DNA of 64,000 bases from Streptococcus urinalis 2285-97. Its GTDB lineage: Bacteria; Bacillota; Bacilli; Lactobacillales; Streptococcaceae. The DNA is taken from NCBI RefSeq assembly GCF_000188055.2, contig NZ_AEUZ02000001.1, positions 510,001 to 574,000 of the forward strand, given 5' to 3'. The position numbers and the translations under genes are program-made. A model generated the notes under the pieces. The model had not been told where the DNA came from. It did not search any database and worked only from the letters and a program-made list of their open reading frames with translations. Below, one piece after another: positions 9,131 through 17,837 of this stretch (positions are counted from its first letter, which is position 1; the number at the start of each line of letters is the position of its first letter).

Positions 9131-9346
9131 ATGTTTCCAAAACAATACTATAAAGAAGTGATTAGATTGCTTATTTTTTTATGCCTGTTCTACATTGTTA
9201 TGCAATTTTTATTCTTTTTGATGTGTGACTTTGAATATTTAACAAAACGATTTAGAATCATCTTTAGCTTATTTTCTGTTTATTGTTTGATAGTAAAATG
9301 TCGTCATCTTAGATTAAGAAGAAATAAAAAAAGAAGGTATGAATAA
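9131..9346 (+). CDS. Small basic membrane protein, unrecognised
   Basis: 71 aa with two hydrophobic segments (about residues 12-32 and 43-55) and a strongly basic tail (RHLRLRRNKKRR). A weak ribosome site (AGAG) precedes ATG at 9131. It is divergent from the C39 exporter and shares its repeat-bearing upstream region. It could be an immunity or accessory protein of the peptide system, but no family was recognised. It could also be a chance frame. Confidence 0.4.
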   Translation: MFPKQYYKEVIRLLIFLCLFYIVMQFLFFLMCDFEYLTKRFRIIFSLFSVYCLIVKCRHLRLRRNKKRRYE

Positions 9347-9672
9347 ATAGCTACTAATAATCATGCACTTAATTGTATCATGTCAATATATAATAAAACT
9401 ATTATTATAATTTAATTTTATTTAAATTATTATGAAAACTTGTAAAGAATTTAGTTGCCAAATGTTGAATTACCTGTAACCGATTTCTAAAATTTTTCTT
9501 TATCATCTTTTTTATATGAATTTTATAAGGAAAATGGTTTATATTAATTCGATAATTCCGTTTATTTATCTATTTTTTATTAAAAGCATTAATGTTTTAT
9601 AAATTGATAGAATTATGGTATATTATAATTGATATTAAAACACTATTATAGAAATAAGTGAAAGGAGACGAT
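9347..9672. other. A+T-rich non-coding stretch
   Basis: About 325 bases of very A+T-rich sequence with no convincing gene. A 28-codon frame begins at the ATG near 9517 (MNFIRKMVYIN) but has no family match. A TATAAT at 9624-9629 with TTGATA at 9604 may form part of the promoter for the following gene, although the 14-bp spacing is short. Confidence 0.5.
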
Positions 9673-10290
9673 ATGGTTCAAAAATATCTTTTGTCGATTT
9701 GGCATTTTTTTCAACTGACAGTCATTTTTCATCTTCTATCATTTAGTGGCATTCTTTTTTTTGGTATTGGACCTGCTTGGCAAACAATACTGACACTTTA
9801 CTTGATACATCAAAAAGAACCTTATCGTTATTCACTAAGAGAAGCATTTCATATTTGGAAACATAATTTTAAAAGAGCCAATCTCTATTTCTGGATGATG
9901 ACACCTCTCTTTTTAGCTCTAATTTTTAACTTGAATTTAAGTATGCAAGGAAATGGAGTATTCTGGTACCTACTGACTTTTTTGATCTTTGTATTAATTA
10001 TCATAGGTATGCTCTTTTATGTCTATCTGGCATTTTATGAATCTACTTATGAATTATCCATATGGGATAATTATAAATTGGCTGGGATTAGCTTAATGAT
10101 TGACATCAGACGAACGCTAATATTGACTATAGCAATGATGTTGATGTTTATCGTGACTTGGTATTGTCCTGTTTTCTACCTTTTTTTAACTTTTGGTATT
10201 AATGTGTTTCTCTTTGATAAATTGACAAAACCTGTACGAAAAATTATTGATGACTTATTTATTATTAAACCAACGCGTCTGATTGACTAA
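9673..10290 (+). CDS. DUF624 / YesL family membrane protein
   Basis: A 205-aa protein with five hydrophobic segments. The opening (YLLSIWHFFQLTVIFHLLSF ... GIGPAWQTILTLYL) matches the YesL/DUF624 family, in other Firmicutes often beside carbohydrate transport genes, with function not established. ATG at 9673 follows AAAGGAGA. A GTG at 9658 in the same frame is rejected because the ribosome site lies after it. It ends in a strong terminator. Confidence 0.75.
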   Translation: MVQKYLLSIWHFFQLTVIFHLLSFSGILFFGIGPAWQTILTLYLIHQKEPYRYSLREAFHIWKHNFKRANLYFWMMTPLFLALIFNLNLSMQGNGVFWYLLTFLIFVLIIIGMLFYVYLAFYESTYELSIWDNYKLAGISLMIDIRRTLILTIAMMLMFIVTWYCPVFYLFLTFGINVFLFDKLTKPVRKIIDDLFIIKPTRLID

Positions 10291-10318
10291 AAAGTACTCT
10301 GCAGAGTACTTTTTTTGT
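10289..10318 (+). terminator. Terminator after the YesL-like gene
   Basis: AAAGTACTCT/GCAGAGTACTTT forms a perfect palindrome followed by seven T. Confidence 0.9.
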
Positions 10319-10348
10319 TATACTAATAAAAGAGAAGAGAGGTTAAAA

Positions 10349-11257
10349 ATGATAGACATTTTAATTAAGTCAATGGGATTTATCCTCATTATTTGTTTAG
10401 GTTATTTATTAAAAGTAAAGCGCTTTCTTAGTCTAGAAGATGGGAAAGCTATTTCACGTTTAGTTATTAATGTAACCTTACCTTGTGCTCTAATATTATC
10501 CACTAGAGAAATCAATGTTTCCGCAGAATTGTTTATTCTATTATTTGTTGGATTTTTTTCAAATTGTCTCTTGTTATTTCTTGGTTATATGCAAGGTAGA
10601 CATTTTGATTCCATTTTAAAAGGTCAAAGTATTATTCAATTAGCTGGGTTTAACGTTGGTAACTTTGCTTTTCCTTTCGTTCAAAGTTTCTTTCCAATTC
10701 AGTATGGTGTATCTGTTATTTTATTTGATATAGGTAATGCGATCATGGTTTTTGGGGGTAATTATGCTTTATCCTCTTCAATTTCTGGAATTGGTGAAAA
10801 ACTCAGTTTTAGAGGTTTGATAAAAACCCTATTACATTCAGTACCATTTTGTACCTATCTTGTTTGTTTTATTTTATCTCTTCTAAAATGGACGATACCA
10901 GATTCGATTGTAAGTGTTATTAAGCTCGGAGCTGATGCGAATCCTTTCTTAGCCATGTTGAGTTTAGGTACTATGGTCGATTTATCTATCAATAAAAGCC
11001 AAATTAAAGAACTCTTTCAGCTATTGGCAAGTCGCCTTTTACTAACTTTTCTTATTATTGCAATACTTAACCTCTTACCAATATCATCTATAGCAAAAGA
11101 AATGGTGACAATTTGCTTACTTGCGCCAATTGCTGTTGTGACACCAATTTTTGCACAAAAACTAGGCAGTAGCAGTTCTACCCCAGCAAATGTCAGCACA
11201 CTTAGCATCTTTTCAAGTATTCTTTTAATGATGATTGCTATTTTAGTTTTTCACTGA
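10349..11257 (+). CDS. AEC family transporter (auxin efflux carrier / malate permease-like)
   Basis: 302 aa with about ten hydrophobic segments and the AEC-type N terminus (GYLLKVKRFLSLEDGKAISRLVINVTLPCALI). The family exports or takes up small organic acids; the substrate here is unknown. The start at 10349 follows AGAAGAGAGG. An in-frame start at 10283 lies inside the preceding gene and terminator and is rejected. About 60 bases separate it from the nucleoside phosphorylase. Confidence 0.85.
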   Translation: MIDILIKSMGFILIICLGYLLKVKRFLSLEDGKAISRLVINVTLPCALILSTREINVSAELFILLFVGFFSNCLLLFLGYMQGRHFDSILKGQSIIQLAGFNVGNFAFPFVQSFFPIQYGVSVILFDIGNAIMVFGGNYALSSSISGIGEKLSFRGLIKTLLHSVPFCTYLVCFILSLLKWTIPDSIVSVIKLGADANPFLAMLSLGTMVDLSINKSQIKELFQLLASRLLLTFLIIAILNLLPISSIAKEMVTICLLAPIAVVTPIFAQKLGSSSSTPANVSTLSIFSSILLMMIAILVFH

Positions 11258-11323
11258 TTTCTATGTTATTTTTTTCGATCTTTAGTTATAATGAATTAAT
11301 ATTTGTGAAAGGTAAGTCTATCA

Positions 11324-12094
11324 ATGATACTAGAAGAATTTGATTCAACTAAAACAGCTATTATCAACCCTTGTGACATTATTGCACCAATTGTTTCATT
11401 TCCAGATACTGTGATTACATGCTTTGCAAGAGAAACATTTAAACGTTTATTGCAGGAATTCCCACATCGACAGATTGCAAAAACCAGTGTCGCCAATTTA
11501 GACATACCTATTTATGAATTAACTTATCATCATCAGAGATTTGCTTTTTTTAATAGCTATGTTGGTGCTTCAGGTTGTGTTGCCGTTTTAGAAGATTTGG
11601 TCGCTATGGGGATGAAGAATCTTTTGGTTTTTGGGACCTGTGGTGTCTTAAAATCAGATATTCAAGAGATATCTATTATCATTCCAACAAGTGCTATTAG
11701 AGATGAGGGAACAAGTTATCATTATCTTGAGGCTAGTCCAGAAGTTAGTGTAAATAGAGCTTTTCTTAAGGATTTAGAAAGTTTTTTGACAAAATCAAAA
11801 GTTCATTATCAAACTGGAAAAGTCTGGACTACTGATGGTATTTACCGTGAAACGATAGAAAAAATGCGTCAACGAAAAGCTCAAGGTGCTATCTGTGTTG
11901 ACATGGAATGCTCTGCAATAGCTGCATTTTCACAATTTCGAGAGATTAACCATATTCAATTTTTTTATTCTGCAGATAATTTAGATGCAGAAGTTTGGCA
12001 AGCAAGAACCTTAACTAATGAAAGTGACCTAGAAACTAAAGATACCATTGCTTTGCTGTCTCTTGAAATAGCTAGTCATATCTTTAACCATTAA
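11324..12094 (+). CDS. Nucleoside phosphorylase (uridine phosphorylase-like)
   Basis: 256 aa of the PNP/UDP phosphorylase family. Visible motifs are NSYVGASGCVAVLEDL, FGTCGVLKSD (phosphate loop region), TSAIRDEGTSYHY, the nucleoside-binding block VDMECSAIAAFSQF and the late Asp in FYSADNLD. It would cleave a nucleoside with phosphate in salvage. Uridine is favoured by overall similarity, but specificity is uncertain. It is followed by a terminator. Confidence 0.82.
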   Translation: MILEEFDSTKTAIINPCDIIAPIVSFPDTVITCFARETFKRLLQEFPHRQIAKTSVANLDIPIYELTYHHQRFAFFNSYVGASGCVAVLEDLVAMGMKNLLVFGTCGVLKSDIQEISIIIPTSAIRDEGTSYHYLEASPEVSVNRAFLKDLESFLTKSKVHYQTGKVWTTDGIYRETIEKMRQRKAQGAICVDMECSAIAAFSQFREINHIQFFYSADNLDAEVWQARTLTNESDLETKDTIALLSLEIASHIFNH

Positions 12095-12123
12095 GAGAAA
12101 CTCTATAGAGGGTTTCTTTTTTT
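12095..12123 (+). terminator. Terminator after the nucleoside phosphorylase gene
   Basis: AGAAAC(T)CTC and GAG(G)GTTTCT pair around TATA, followed by a run of seven T. Confidence 0.85.
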
Positions 12124-12128
12124 AGTTA

Positions 12129-12149
12129 TTTGATGTAAAATAGTGAACA
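12129..12149 (+). repeat. 21-base intergenic repeat, copy 1
   Basis: TTTGATGTAAAATAGTGAAC plus one A occurs here and again, identical over 21 bases, at 63484-63504. Both copies directly follow a terminator T-run and precede a gene on the same strand. TGTAAAAT inside could be a -10 element, which would place transcription starts about 25 bases before the thiolase ATG here. Confidence 0.6.
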
Positions 12150-12174
12150 CAAAAATAAATATAGGCTAACTAAT

Positions 12175-13296
12175 ATGCAACATTCATATTCTTTAAGATC
12201 AGTTTTCATACACAGTGGCTACCGTACACCAATAGGTGTTTTTAAAAAGCAATATTCTCACACTAGACCTGAACTACTAGGGGCAATATTTTTAAATCAA
12301 TTAAAGAATGAATTACCCAATCAAAACTTAGATGCCTTTATATGTGGCAATGCCATTGGAACTGGTGGAAATATCGGAAGGTTGTGTCTTTTGTATTCTC
12401 ATTTTGATGAGAGGATACCAGCACAAACAGTTGACCTTTAATGTGCTTCAGCAAGCGCAGCAATTGGCATAGGGTATTTAAAAATAAAAACAGGACAAGC
12501 TAATTGTGTCATTGCTGGAGGTATTGAAAGTAGTTCTCTACAACCTAAAAGGATTTATGCTGAGAATGATGAAAGATTGGGTGCCTATCAAGTTGCACAG
12601 TTTTCTCCAGATAGTGTTAGCCAATCAGTTATGATAGAAGCTGCAGAAAATATTTGTCTTGATTATTCTTTTCAAAAAAACTATTTGAATCATTATGCCT
12701 TAAAGAGTCATCAAAAAGCCGTACACGCTAAGGAGACTAAATTATTAGATGAACTTATTTTTCCAATTAAAGACTTTGAAGATCAAGGTATCAAAGATAC
12801 GTTAACGCTAAAATTATTGGACCGACTACCAGCTATTTTAGGAAAAAACAAACAAATTACAGTGGGAAATGCCTGTCTAACACATGATGGTGCTGCTTTT
12901 GTGACACTTAGTCAAAGAGAATCACCTTTTGAAATGATTGATTATACTGAGGTAGCAGGTGATCCTAAAAGGTGTCCAGAATTGGTTGTGAAAGCTACTA
13001 AAGCTATATTAGAAAGAAATGAGTTAACAATGTCTTGCATTGATGCTGTTGAATGGAATGAAGCTTTTGCTGTTACTGATGCTTTATTTGATTATTATTT
13101 TTCTGGTTTTAGAGACATTTACAATATTTTTGGAGGAGCATTAGCTTATGGACATCCTTATGGTGCTTCAGGAGCCATCAATTTATTACATCTGATGCAA
13201 GCACTAAAATTAAAAAAAGGAAAATTAGGAGTTACCGCAATAGCTGCTGCTGGAGGTGTTGCTATAGCAATATTAGTTTCTTATAAAGGAGAATAA
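12175..13296 (+). pseudogene. Thiolase (acetyl-CoA acetyltransferase-like) with nonsense codon at the active site
   Basis: A thiolase-fold protein of 373 codons in one frame, interrupted by TAA at 12439-12441 immediately before the nucleophile Cys in CASASAAIGIGYLKI. A CAA to TAA change would explain it. Downstream motifs NEAFAVTDALF and GGALAYGHPYGASGA match thiolases. The usual C-terminal catalytic Cys of CxGGG is absent (AIAAAGGVAIAIL), so the ancestor may not have been a standard thiolase. It is followed after one base by an AMP-ligase remnant. The pair resembles a vraB/vraA-like acyl-CoA unit. No function is expected as it stands. Confidence 0.85.
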
Positions 13297-13297
13297 A

Positions 13298-13991
13298 GTG
13301 ATTAATAAGCTTAAAGAATGGGTATCTATTTTTCCAGATAAAATTGCCATCACCTATCAAGATCAAACTATAACCTATGGTGAATTGTTTAATCAGATTT
13401 CAGAGACTGAAAAACAAAATCCAATTATTTTTGAAAAAAATCCTATGCAACAATTGATTTGCTTTTTAAGAGGACTTTATCAGGAAGTCTGTCCTATCTT
13501 ATGTCATCCTTCTTTAGAAGCTACTGATATTGTGAAAAACCAATTACAATGTCAATCTAGACCTGAAATTGCGGATTTTGGCATACTAACATCAGGAACG
13601 TCATATCATGCAAGGATCATTTGGAGAACTTTAGGATCATGGAAAGATTTTTTTGAAGAGCAAGCTAGGAAATTTAAATTGACTGCTGATAGTCATTTAT
13701 TTTGCTTAGGATCACTAAGTTTTTCAGGAAATTTGAATATGGCATTATGTCAGTTGTTTCTGTGTAAAGGATGCCTATGCTTTAAAAACCAATGATCAGA
13801 CTAAAGAGACTTATGATTTAATAATTACTTTGAAAGAAAAAAATGAGCTAGATAAAGTAATGAAAAAAGTTAGAAAGTCTTCATTTCTACAACCCAAACA
13901 GATACATTTGTTAGATGAAATACCACGAAATGATTCAGGCAAAATTGCTATTAATAAGCTTAGACAGATTATTTTAAGTCAGGATGTTTAA
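13298..13991 (+). pseudogene. Acyl-CoA ligase (AMP-forming), internally deleted
   Basis: The N terminus (WVSIFPDKIAITYQDQTITYGELF) and the ligase core (FGILTSGTSYHARIIWRT, the damaged P-loop region) read to stop at 13795. The C-terminal domain continues in another frame (about 13770-13991) with IPRNDSGKIAINKL, the conserved region holding the catalytic Lys. About 200 residues expected between SGNLNMALCQL and KDAYALK are missing. This is a deletion with a frame change, not a run-length error. It starts one base after the thiolase and was presumably in its operon. Confidence 0.8.
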
Positions 13992-14040
13992 GTTTTGTTT
14001 AAGTTAATAGTCCTAGAATGAGTCGTCATATGAATTGAAG

Positions 14041-14157
14041 TGATTATTTTAGGATGTGTTCATTGAAAAAAATGCTATAGCTAAGTTGTTTTCAATATTT
14101 TGTGAGCTTCAAAAATAAAAATGACTGAACAGCTTAGAATCATCCTATAAACAATCA
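14041..14157. repeat. Imperfect inverted repeat, possible large hairpin or small element
   Basis: TGATTATTTTAGGATG (14041-14056) and the reverse complement of 14141-14157 (TGATTGTTTATAGGATG) match at nearly all positions. Inner TGTTCA (14057) and TGAACA (14126) extend the symmetry. It lies in a 238-base gap without genes between the ligase remnant and the DUF1003 gene. No target duplication was recognised. Confidence 0.4.
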
Positions 14158-14229
14158 TCTTTTGGTTACAATAATGACAAAATTGGTTTTATTATTTGGA
14201 ATAAAAAGACCAAAAGGGGGAGGAAACTA

Positions 14230-14943
14230 ATGGTTTGTGTAGATTTCATTGATCAAAATACTTATGAAGAGTCTGAAGGGTTTTACGTTTCAGATTTAGA
14301 TTTGGGCATTAAAGCTATGGTCAAAACACGCTATCCATCACTGATGGAAAATGATTTTATTTCTTATGGTAATTTAAGCCATTATTGTATGACTTACATT
14401 GATGAGATTGTTTTACGAGCCAAGCAGAAAAATGAGACGATAAAAGATAACGTCACTGGATTGATGAAAGATGAAGAAAAACCGTTCAACGTTGAAGAAA
14501 GATTGAATAAACAAGCAACATTTGGTCAACGTATTGCGGATAATGTCGCTAGATTTGGTGGTTCTTGGACTTTTATTCTTATTTTTGTGTTTGCGATGGC
14601 AATTTGGATGCTAATCAATGTCTTTAAACCTTTTGGGATTCAATTTGATCCTTATCCGTTTATATTATTGAATCTTGCTTTATCAACCATTGCAGCTATT
14701 CAAGCACCATTAATCATGATGAGTCAAAATAGAGCTGCGGATTATGATCGTCTTCAGGCTAGAAATGACTTTAATGTTAATAAAACTTCTGAAGTTGAAA
14801 TCCGCTTATTGCATGAAAAAATTGATCACATGGTGCAACAAGATCAAACCGAATTGCTTGAAATTCAGAAATTACAAACTGAGATGTTAGTGTCATTGAC
14901 AAATCAATTAGCACAATTAAAACAAGAACAAAAATTGAAATGA
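14230..14943 (+). CDS. DUF1003 family membrane protein
   Basis: 237 aa. The DUF1003 core is clear: VEERLNKQATFGQRIADNVARFGGSWTFI, two membrane helices (about residues 110-130 and 145-165), LSTIAAIQAPLIMMSQNRAADYDRLQARNDFNVN, then a coiled-coil Gln-rich tail. The soluble first 75 residues are not recognised. The family's function is unknown. A strong ribosome site GGGGGAGG lies before ATG. A terminator follows immediately. Confidence 0.85.
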   Translation: MVCVDFIDQNTYEESEGFYVSDLDLGIKAMVKTRYPSLMENDFISYGNLSHYCMTYIDEIVLRAKQKNETIKDNVTGLMKDEEKPFNVEERLNKQATFGQRIADNVARFGGSWTFILIFVFAMAIWMLINVFKPFGIQFDPYPFILLNLALSTIAAIQAPLIMMSQNRAADYDRLQARNDFNVNKTSEVEIRLLHEKIDHMVQQDQTELLEIQKLQTEMLVSLTNQLAQLKQEQKLK

Positions 14944-14945
14944 CA

Positions 14946-14978
14946 TTAAAAAAGCCAACTTTAAAGTTGGCTTTTTTT
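14946..14978. terminator. Bidirectional terminator
   Basis: AAAAAAGCCAACTTT and AAAGTTGGCTTTTTTT form a perfect stem with A and T flanks between convergent genes, so it serves both the DUF1003 and the lipoprotein genes. Confidence 0.92.
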
Positions 14979-15486
14979 ATTTACTTGTATCCAGTCTTTT
15001 AAATTGACCATTTTTAACAACTTTAAAACCATTGTTTAAAAGTAATTTTTTAGATTGTTTGTAGCTGATATAGCTAATTTTTTTACCATTAGAGTTAATG
15101 GAAACACCATTAATTTTTGAAAGCTCATCCAAATCACCTTTAGTATAATCAACTGAAACTTTTTCTACTAGATAAGTATCTTTATAATCAATAGATTCAC
15201 TTAATCCTTTAACACCTTGGTATTGTTTAGTTGATGAGGCTAATTTTGCTTTAGCTTCGTCTTTATTTGTTGCACCAATAGCAGAATACTTAATAGTATT
15301 AGTTGCCGTTTGTTTGGTAACTTTATCACCTTTATAATAGTAAACCATACGAATGTCTTTGACATTGTCAATTTGTTGGAAATTAGTGTGTTTAACTGGC
15401 GTGCTAGTTGTCTTAGAGCCACATGCTGCGAGAACAACCAAGAAGAAGGCTGACAAAGTCACTAATAGATAACGTTTTACTTTCAT
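14977..15486 (-). CDS. YehR-like lipoprotein (DUF1307)
   Basis: 169 aa from ATG 15486, which follows AAAGGAGAG; upstream in-frame starts are rejected. A lipoprotein signal peptide is clear: KVKRYLLVTLSAFFLVVLAACGS, with lipobox LAAC at about residues 19-22. The mature part is Lys/Ser rich and matches the DUF1307/YehR type (SIDYKDTYLVEKVSVDYTKGDLDEL). Its role is unknown, on the outer face of the membrane. Confidence 0.82.
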   Translation of the reverse strand: MKVKRYLLVTLSAFFLVVLAACGSKTTSTPVKHTNFQQIDNVKDIRMVYYYKGDKVTKQTATNTIKYSAIGATNKDEAKAKLASSTKQYQGVKGLSESIDYKDTYLVEKVSVDYTKGDLDELSKINGVSINSNGKKISYISYKQSKKLLLNNGFKVVKNGQFKRLDTSK

Positions 15487-15579
15487 AATCTCTCCTTTAT
15501 TAAGTTTGTTATCGGATACAAATTTATTATAACACATGATTTTAATTTTTTTTATTTAAGGTTTTTAATTATTAAAAAC

Positions 15580-15608
15580 AAAAAAATCCTTCAAAATGAA
15601 GGATTTTA
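15580..15608 (-). terminator. Terminator after tRNA-Thr
   Basis: Read on the minus strand, AAATCCTTCATTTTGAAGGATTTTTTTG is a stem CCTTC/GAAGG with a following T run directly after the tRNA 3' end. Confidence 0.85.
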
Positions 15609-15679
15609 TGCCACCACCGAGAATTGAACTCGGAACTGAGCATTACCATTGCTCTATTATACCATTTAACTATAGCGGC
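15609..15679 (-). tRNA. tRNA-Thr (anticodon GGT)
   Basis: A 71-base cloverleaf on the minus strand. The acceptor is GCCGCTA/TGGTGGC with two G-U pairs. The anticodon stem GAGCA/TGCTC has loop ATGGTAA (anticodon GGT), and the T-loop TTCAATT has stem CCGAG/CTCGG. It stands alone, with its own terminator. CCA is not encoded. Confidence 0.88.
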
Positions 15680-15730
15680 TACCTTTCTATGATACTATAA
15701 GTTATATAGTGAAGCAAGATTTATTTTTCG

Positions 15731-16186
15731 TTATTTTGAATTATTAAGACCTTTGATAGGACATTTTTGTCTCCCGTCTAATAATTCATGTAGAAGGTCA
15801 GCTAAAAGTTGCGATTGTTCTGAATCAAGATTTTTTGTAAAGGTATTATTAATTTCTTGACTTATTCGTTCAAAGTTTAGCTTTTGGTCTTTTAATTTTT
15901 GACTAAGAATAATCACTTTACTGCGTTTATCTTCTGGATTTGGAAGTCGCTTGATATATTCTTTTTTTTCCAAATTTTGAAGGATTCCAGTGACAGTGGG
16001 ATTTGACATGTTAAAGGTATGTTCAATATCGATTTGCCTGATCTTTTTTTCTTTAAAGTGATTAACATACCTAAGAATCTTAAACTGACTAGGTGTCAAA
16101 TCATAATGTTTTAATATTGTTGCTGCGTCTTTTTCAAATTCCACACTTGCCATTTTGATTAAGATACCAATTTTATGTGTTTCCAT
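15731..16186 (-). CDS. MarR family transcriptional regulator
   Basis: 151 aa. The winged helix is visible: LTPSQFKILRYVNHFKEKKIRQIDIE, recognition region NMSNPTVTGILQNLEKKEYIKR and wing PNPEDKRSKVIILS. MarR proteins bind palindromic operators as dimers, usually released by small ligands. It is divergent from the DUF1912 gene with about 145 bases between, so it may regulate itself or that gene. The target is unknown. It is not the fatty-acid regulator by context. Confidence 0.85.
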   Translation of the reverse strand: METHKIGILIKMASVEFEKDAATILKHYDLTPSQFKILRYVNHFKEKKIRQIDIEHTFNMSNPTVTGILQNLEKKEYIKRLPNPEDKRSKVIILSQKLKDQKLNFERISQEINNTFTKNLDSEQSQLLADLLHELLDGRQKCPIKGLNNSK

Positions 16187-16331
16187 AATTCTCTCTTTTT
16201 AAGTATTTCTCAAATAAATTTATCTTATCACAGTCAAAAATTGGTGTCAAACCCTAATTAGAAGGTTTTGATAGCACTTTCTTTTTTCATATGATATAAT
16301 GAAAACACCAAATGAAAAGAGGGTCAAATAG

Positions 16332-16586
16332 ATGACTTATGAGCAAGAATTTTTGCATGATTTTGAGGAATGGATCAATTCGCAAATCATGATCAATAAT
16401 CTAGCAATGGAAGAAAGCCGTCGAATTGCTGAGGAAGACAAGGACGAAAGAGCTGCTGATGCTTATATTCGTTACGAAAGTAAACTTGATGCCTATCAAT
16501 TTATTAAAGGTAAATTTGAAAATTATCAAGCTGGAAAATCCTTTCATGATTTACCGGACAATTTATTTGGTGAAAGACATTATTAA
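16332..16586 (+). CDS. DUF1912 family protein
   Basis: An 84-aa acidic protein (MTYEQEFLHDFEEWINSQIM start) matching the streptococcal DUF1912 family at its usual length. Its function is unknown. An extended -10 element TGATATAAT ends at 16300 upstream, and GAGGGT precedes ATG. It is followed after 24 bases by the next small gene. Confidence 0.8.
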   Translation: MTYEQEFLHDFEEWINSQIMINNLAMEESRRIAEEDKDERAADAYIRYESKLDAYQFIKGKFENYQAGKSFHDLPDNLFGERHY

Positions 16587-16610
16587 CATAAAAGAAAGTA
16601 GGAAATCACT

Positions 16611-16964
16611 ATGGCATCACAAAAAAATCGTAAAAAAGAACTAAAATTAGGTCTTAAACGTCAAGGTATTATTGGTCAAGAAAATCCAAAAGTTGTTACT
16701 ATCGATAATAATGCTGACGTTACATCTCTTCAAAAAGATTCAGCAACTGTTTCAATCAGTGAAAAATAAAGCTTAAAAGAATTTTCTAATTCACCAGAAC
16801 TTGAAGGATTACGTTCTGATGTTATTGAAAATATCTATGAAGAAGGTGTTACTTCAACAGATGAATTAAAAGACATGTCAGAAGAAGATTTGTTAGATGT
16901 TAAAGGTGTTGGGCCAGCAACCGTTGAAAAATTAGCTGAAAATGGTGTAACATTCAAAAAATAA
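16611..16964 (+). pseudogene. Small basic protein with helix-hairpin-helix tail, split by in-frame stop
   Basis: ATG at 16611 follows AGAAAGTAGG. The first 52 codons (MASQKNRKKELKLGLKRQG...) end at TAA 16767-16769. The same frame then stays open for 64 codons to 16964, encoding ELEGLRSDVIENIYEEGVTS and a helix-hairpin-helix motif VKGVGPATVEKL. One stop separates two well-formed halves in one frame, so a nonsense change of Lys, Gln or Glu is likely. The second half has no start of its own. The alternative is that the 52-aa product is the real gene and the rest a relic. Confidence 0.55.
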
Positions 16965-16978
16965 TCTTTTGGAAGCAA

Positions 16979-17007
16979 TTGCTAAATCAATTAGCAATTG
17001 ATATAAT
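16979..17007 (+). promoter_or_regulatory. Promoter of the Val T-box transcript
   Basis: TTGCTA (16979-16984) and a perfect TATAAT (17002-17007) are separated by 17 bp, just ahead of the T-box leader. Confidence 0.7.
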
Positions 17008-17009
17008 AA

Positions 17010-17206
17010 TGACATTCAGAGGTAATTTGACAAGAACTTTTCACAGAAAGCGGTGTTGATGAGAAATCCGTAAAAGTTGCAGATGAGTTGCTGAATGCTT
17101 AATTAAATAGTAAAGTTGCGAATGAAATCATTCGAAACAGTGGTGGTACCGCGGAAATCAAACATGAAATTCGTCCCTGTCTAGTCAATCTAGACGGGTT
17201 TTTTAG
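17010..17206 (+). promoter_or_regulatory. T-box leader, probably Val-specific
   Basis: Stem I appears closed by ATTCAG/CTGAAT. The AG-bulge region reads GTTGATGAGAA. The T-box AACAGTGGTGGTACCGCGG (17137-17155) is near-consensus. A terminator stem GTCTAG/CTAGAC with CCC/GGG and a T run ends at about 17206. A GTT at 17076-17078 in the expected specifier position fits valine. Uncharged tRNA-Val would favour readthrough into the acetyltransferase and valS. Confidence 0.9.
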
Positions 17207-17226
17207 TCTAAAAAGAGGAGGCCAAT

Positions 17227-17757
17227 ATGGTAAAACGTCAATACACTAGTTTTGGGAATCCAGAATTATTTGAAGAAGCAATTGCTGTAACGATGGACAT
17301 AAATAGTCATTATCATGAACCTAAAGAATTACGTGAGTTGATGAGTCAATTGATTGGTAAAAAAGTTCCTGATAGTTTTAGATTATTTCCACCATTCTAT
17401 GCTGATTTTGGAAAAAATATTACTTTTGAAGAAGATGTTTTTGTTAATTCTGGATGTCATTTTCAAGATCAAGGTGGTATTGAGATAGGTCAAGGAAGCC
17501 TTATAGGACATAATGTTGTTTTGGCTACTGTCAACCATGCTTTAGAGCCAAGTCAAAATCGCAAAAACACATATAATGGTATCACAATTGGAAATCATGT
17601 TTGGATTGGTTCCAATGCCACCATTTTACCAGGTGTTAGAGTGGGAGATTGGGCTGTTATTGCTGCTGGAGCAGTTGTTTCTAAAGACGTTGAGCCATAC
17701 ACTATTGTGGGTGGTGTACCTGCAAAAGTCATCAAAACAATTGATCCAAATAGTTAA
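17227..17757 (+). CDS. Sugar O-acetyltransferase, maltose/galactoside acetyltransferase-like (left-handed beta-helix)
   Basis: 176 aa. An N-terminal Mac-type domain precedes hexapeptide repeats ([57 protein letters not shown]). The catalytic His is in ATVNHALEP and the C-terminal block is [10 protein letters not shown]. It transfers acetyl from acetyl-CoA to a sugar or similar hydroxyl; the substrate is unknown. It lies directly behind the T-box and 188 bases before valS, so it seems to be controlled by tRNA charging together with valS. It has AGAGGAGG before ATG. Confidence 0.85.
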   Translation: MVKRQYTSFGNPELFEEAIAVTMDINSHYHEPKELRELMSQLIGKKVPDSFRLFPPFYADFGKNITFEEDVFVNSGCHFQDQGGIEIGQGSLIGHNVVLATVNHALEPSQNRKNTYNGITIGNHVWIGSNATILPGVRVGDWAVIAAGAVVSKDVEPYTIVGGVPAKVIKTIDPNS

Positions 17758-17837
17758 TAATTAGTAATGATATGTTATCAAAAGAAAAAGCCAACCAAAG
17801 TGGTTGACTTTCTCGGGGAGATTTATGAAAAAGAAAT

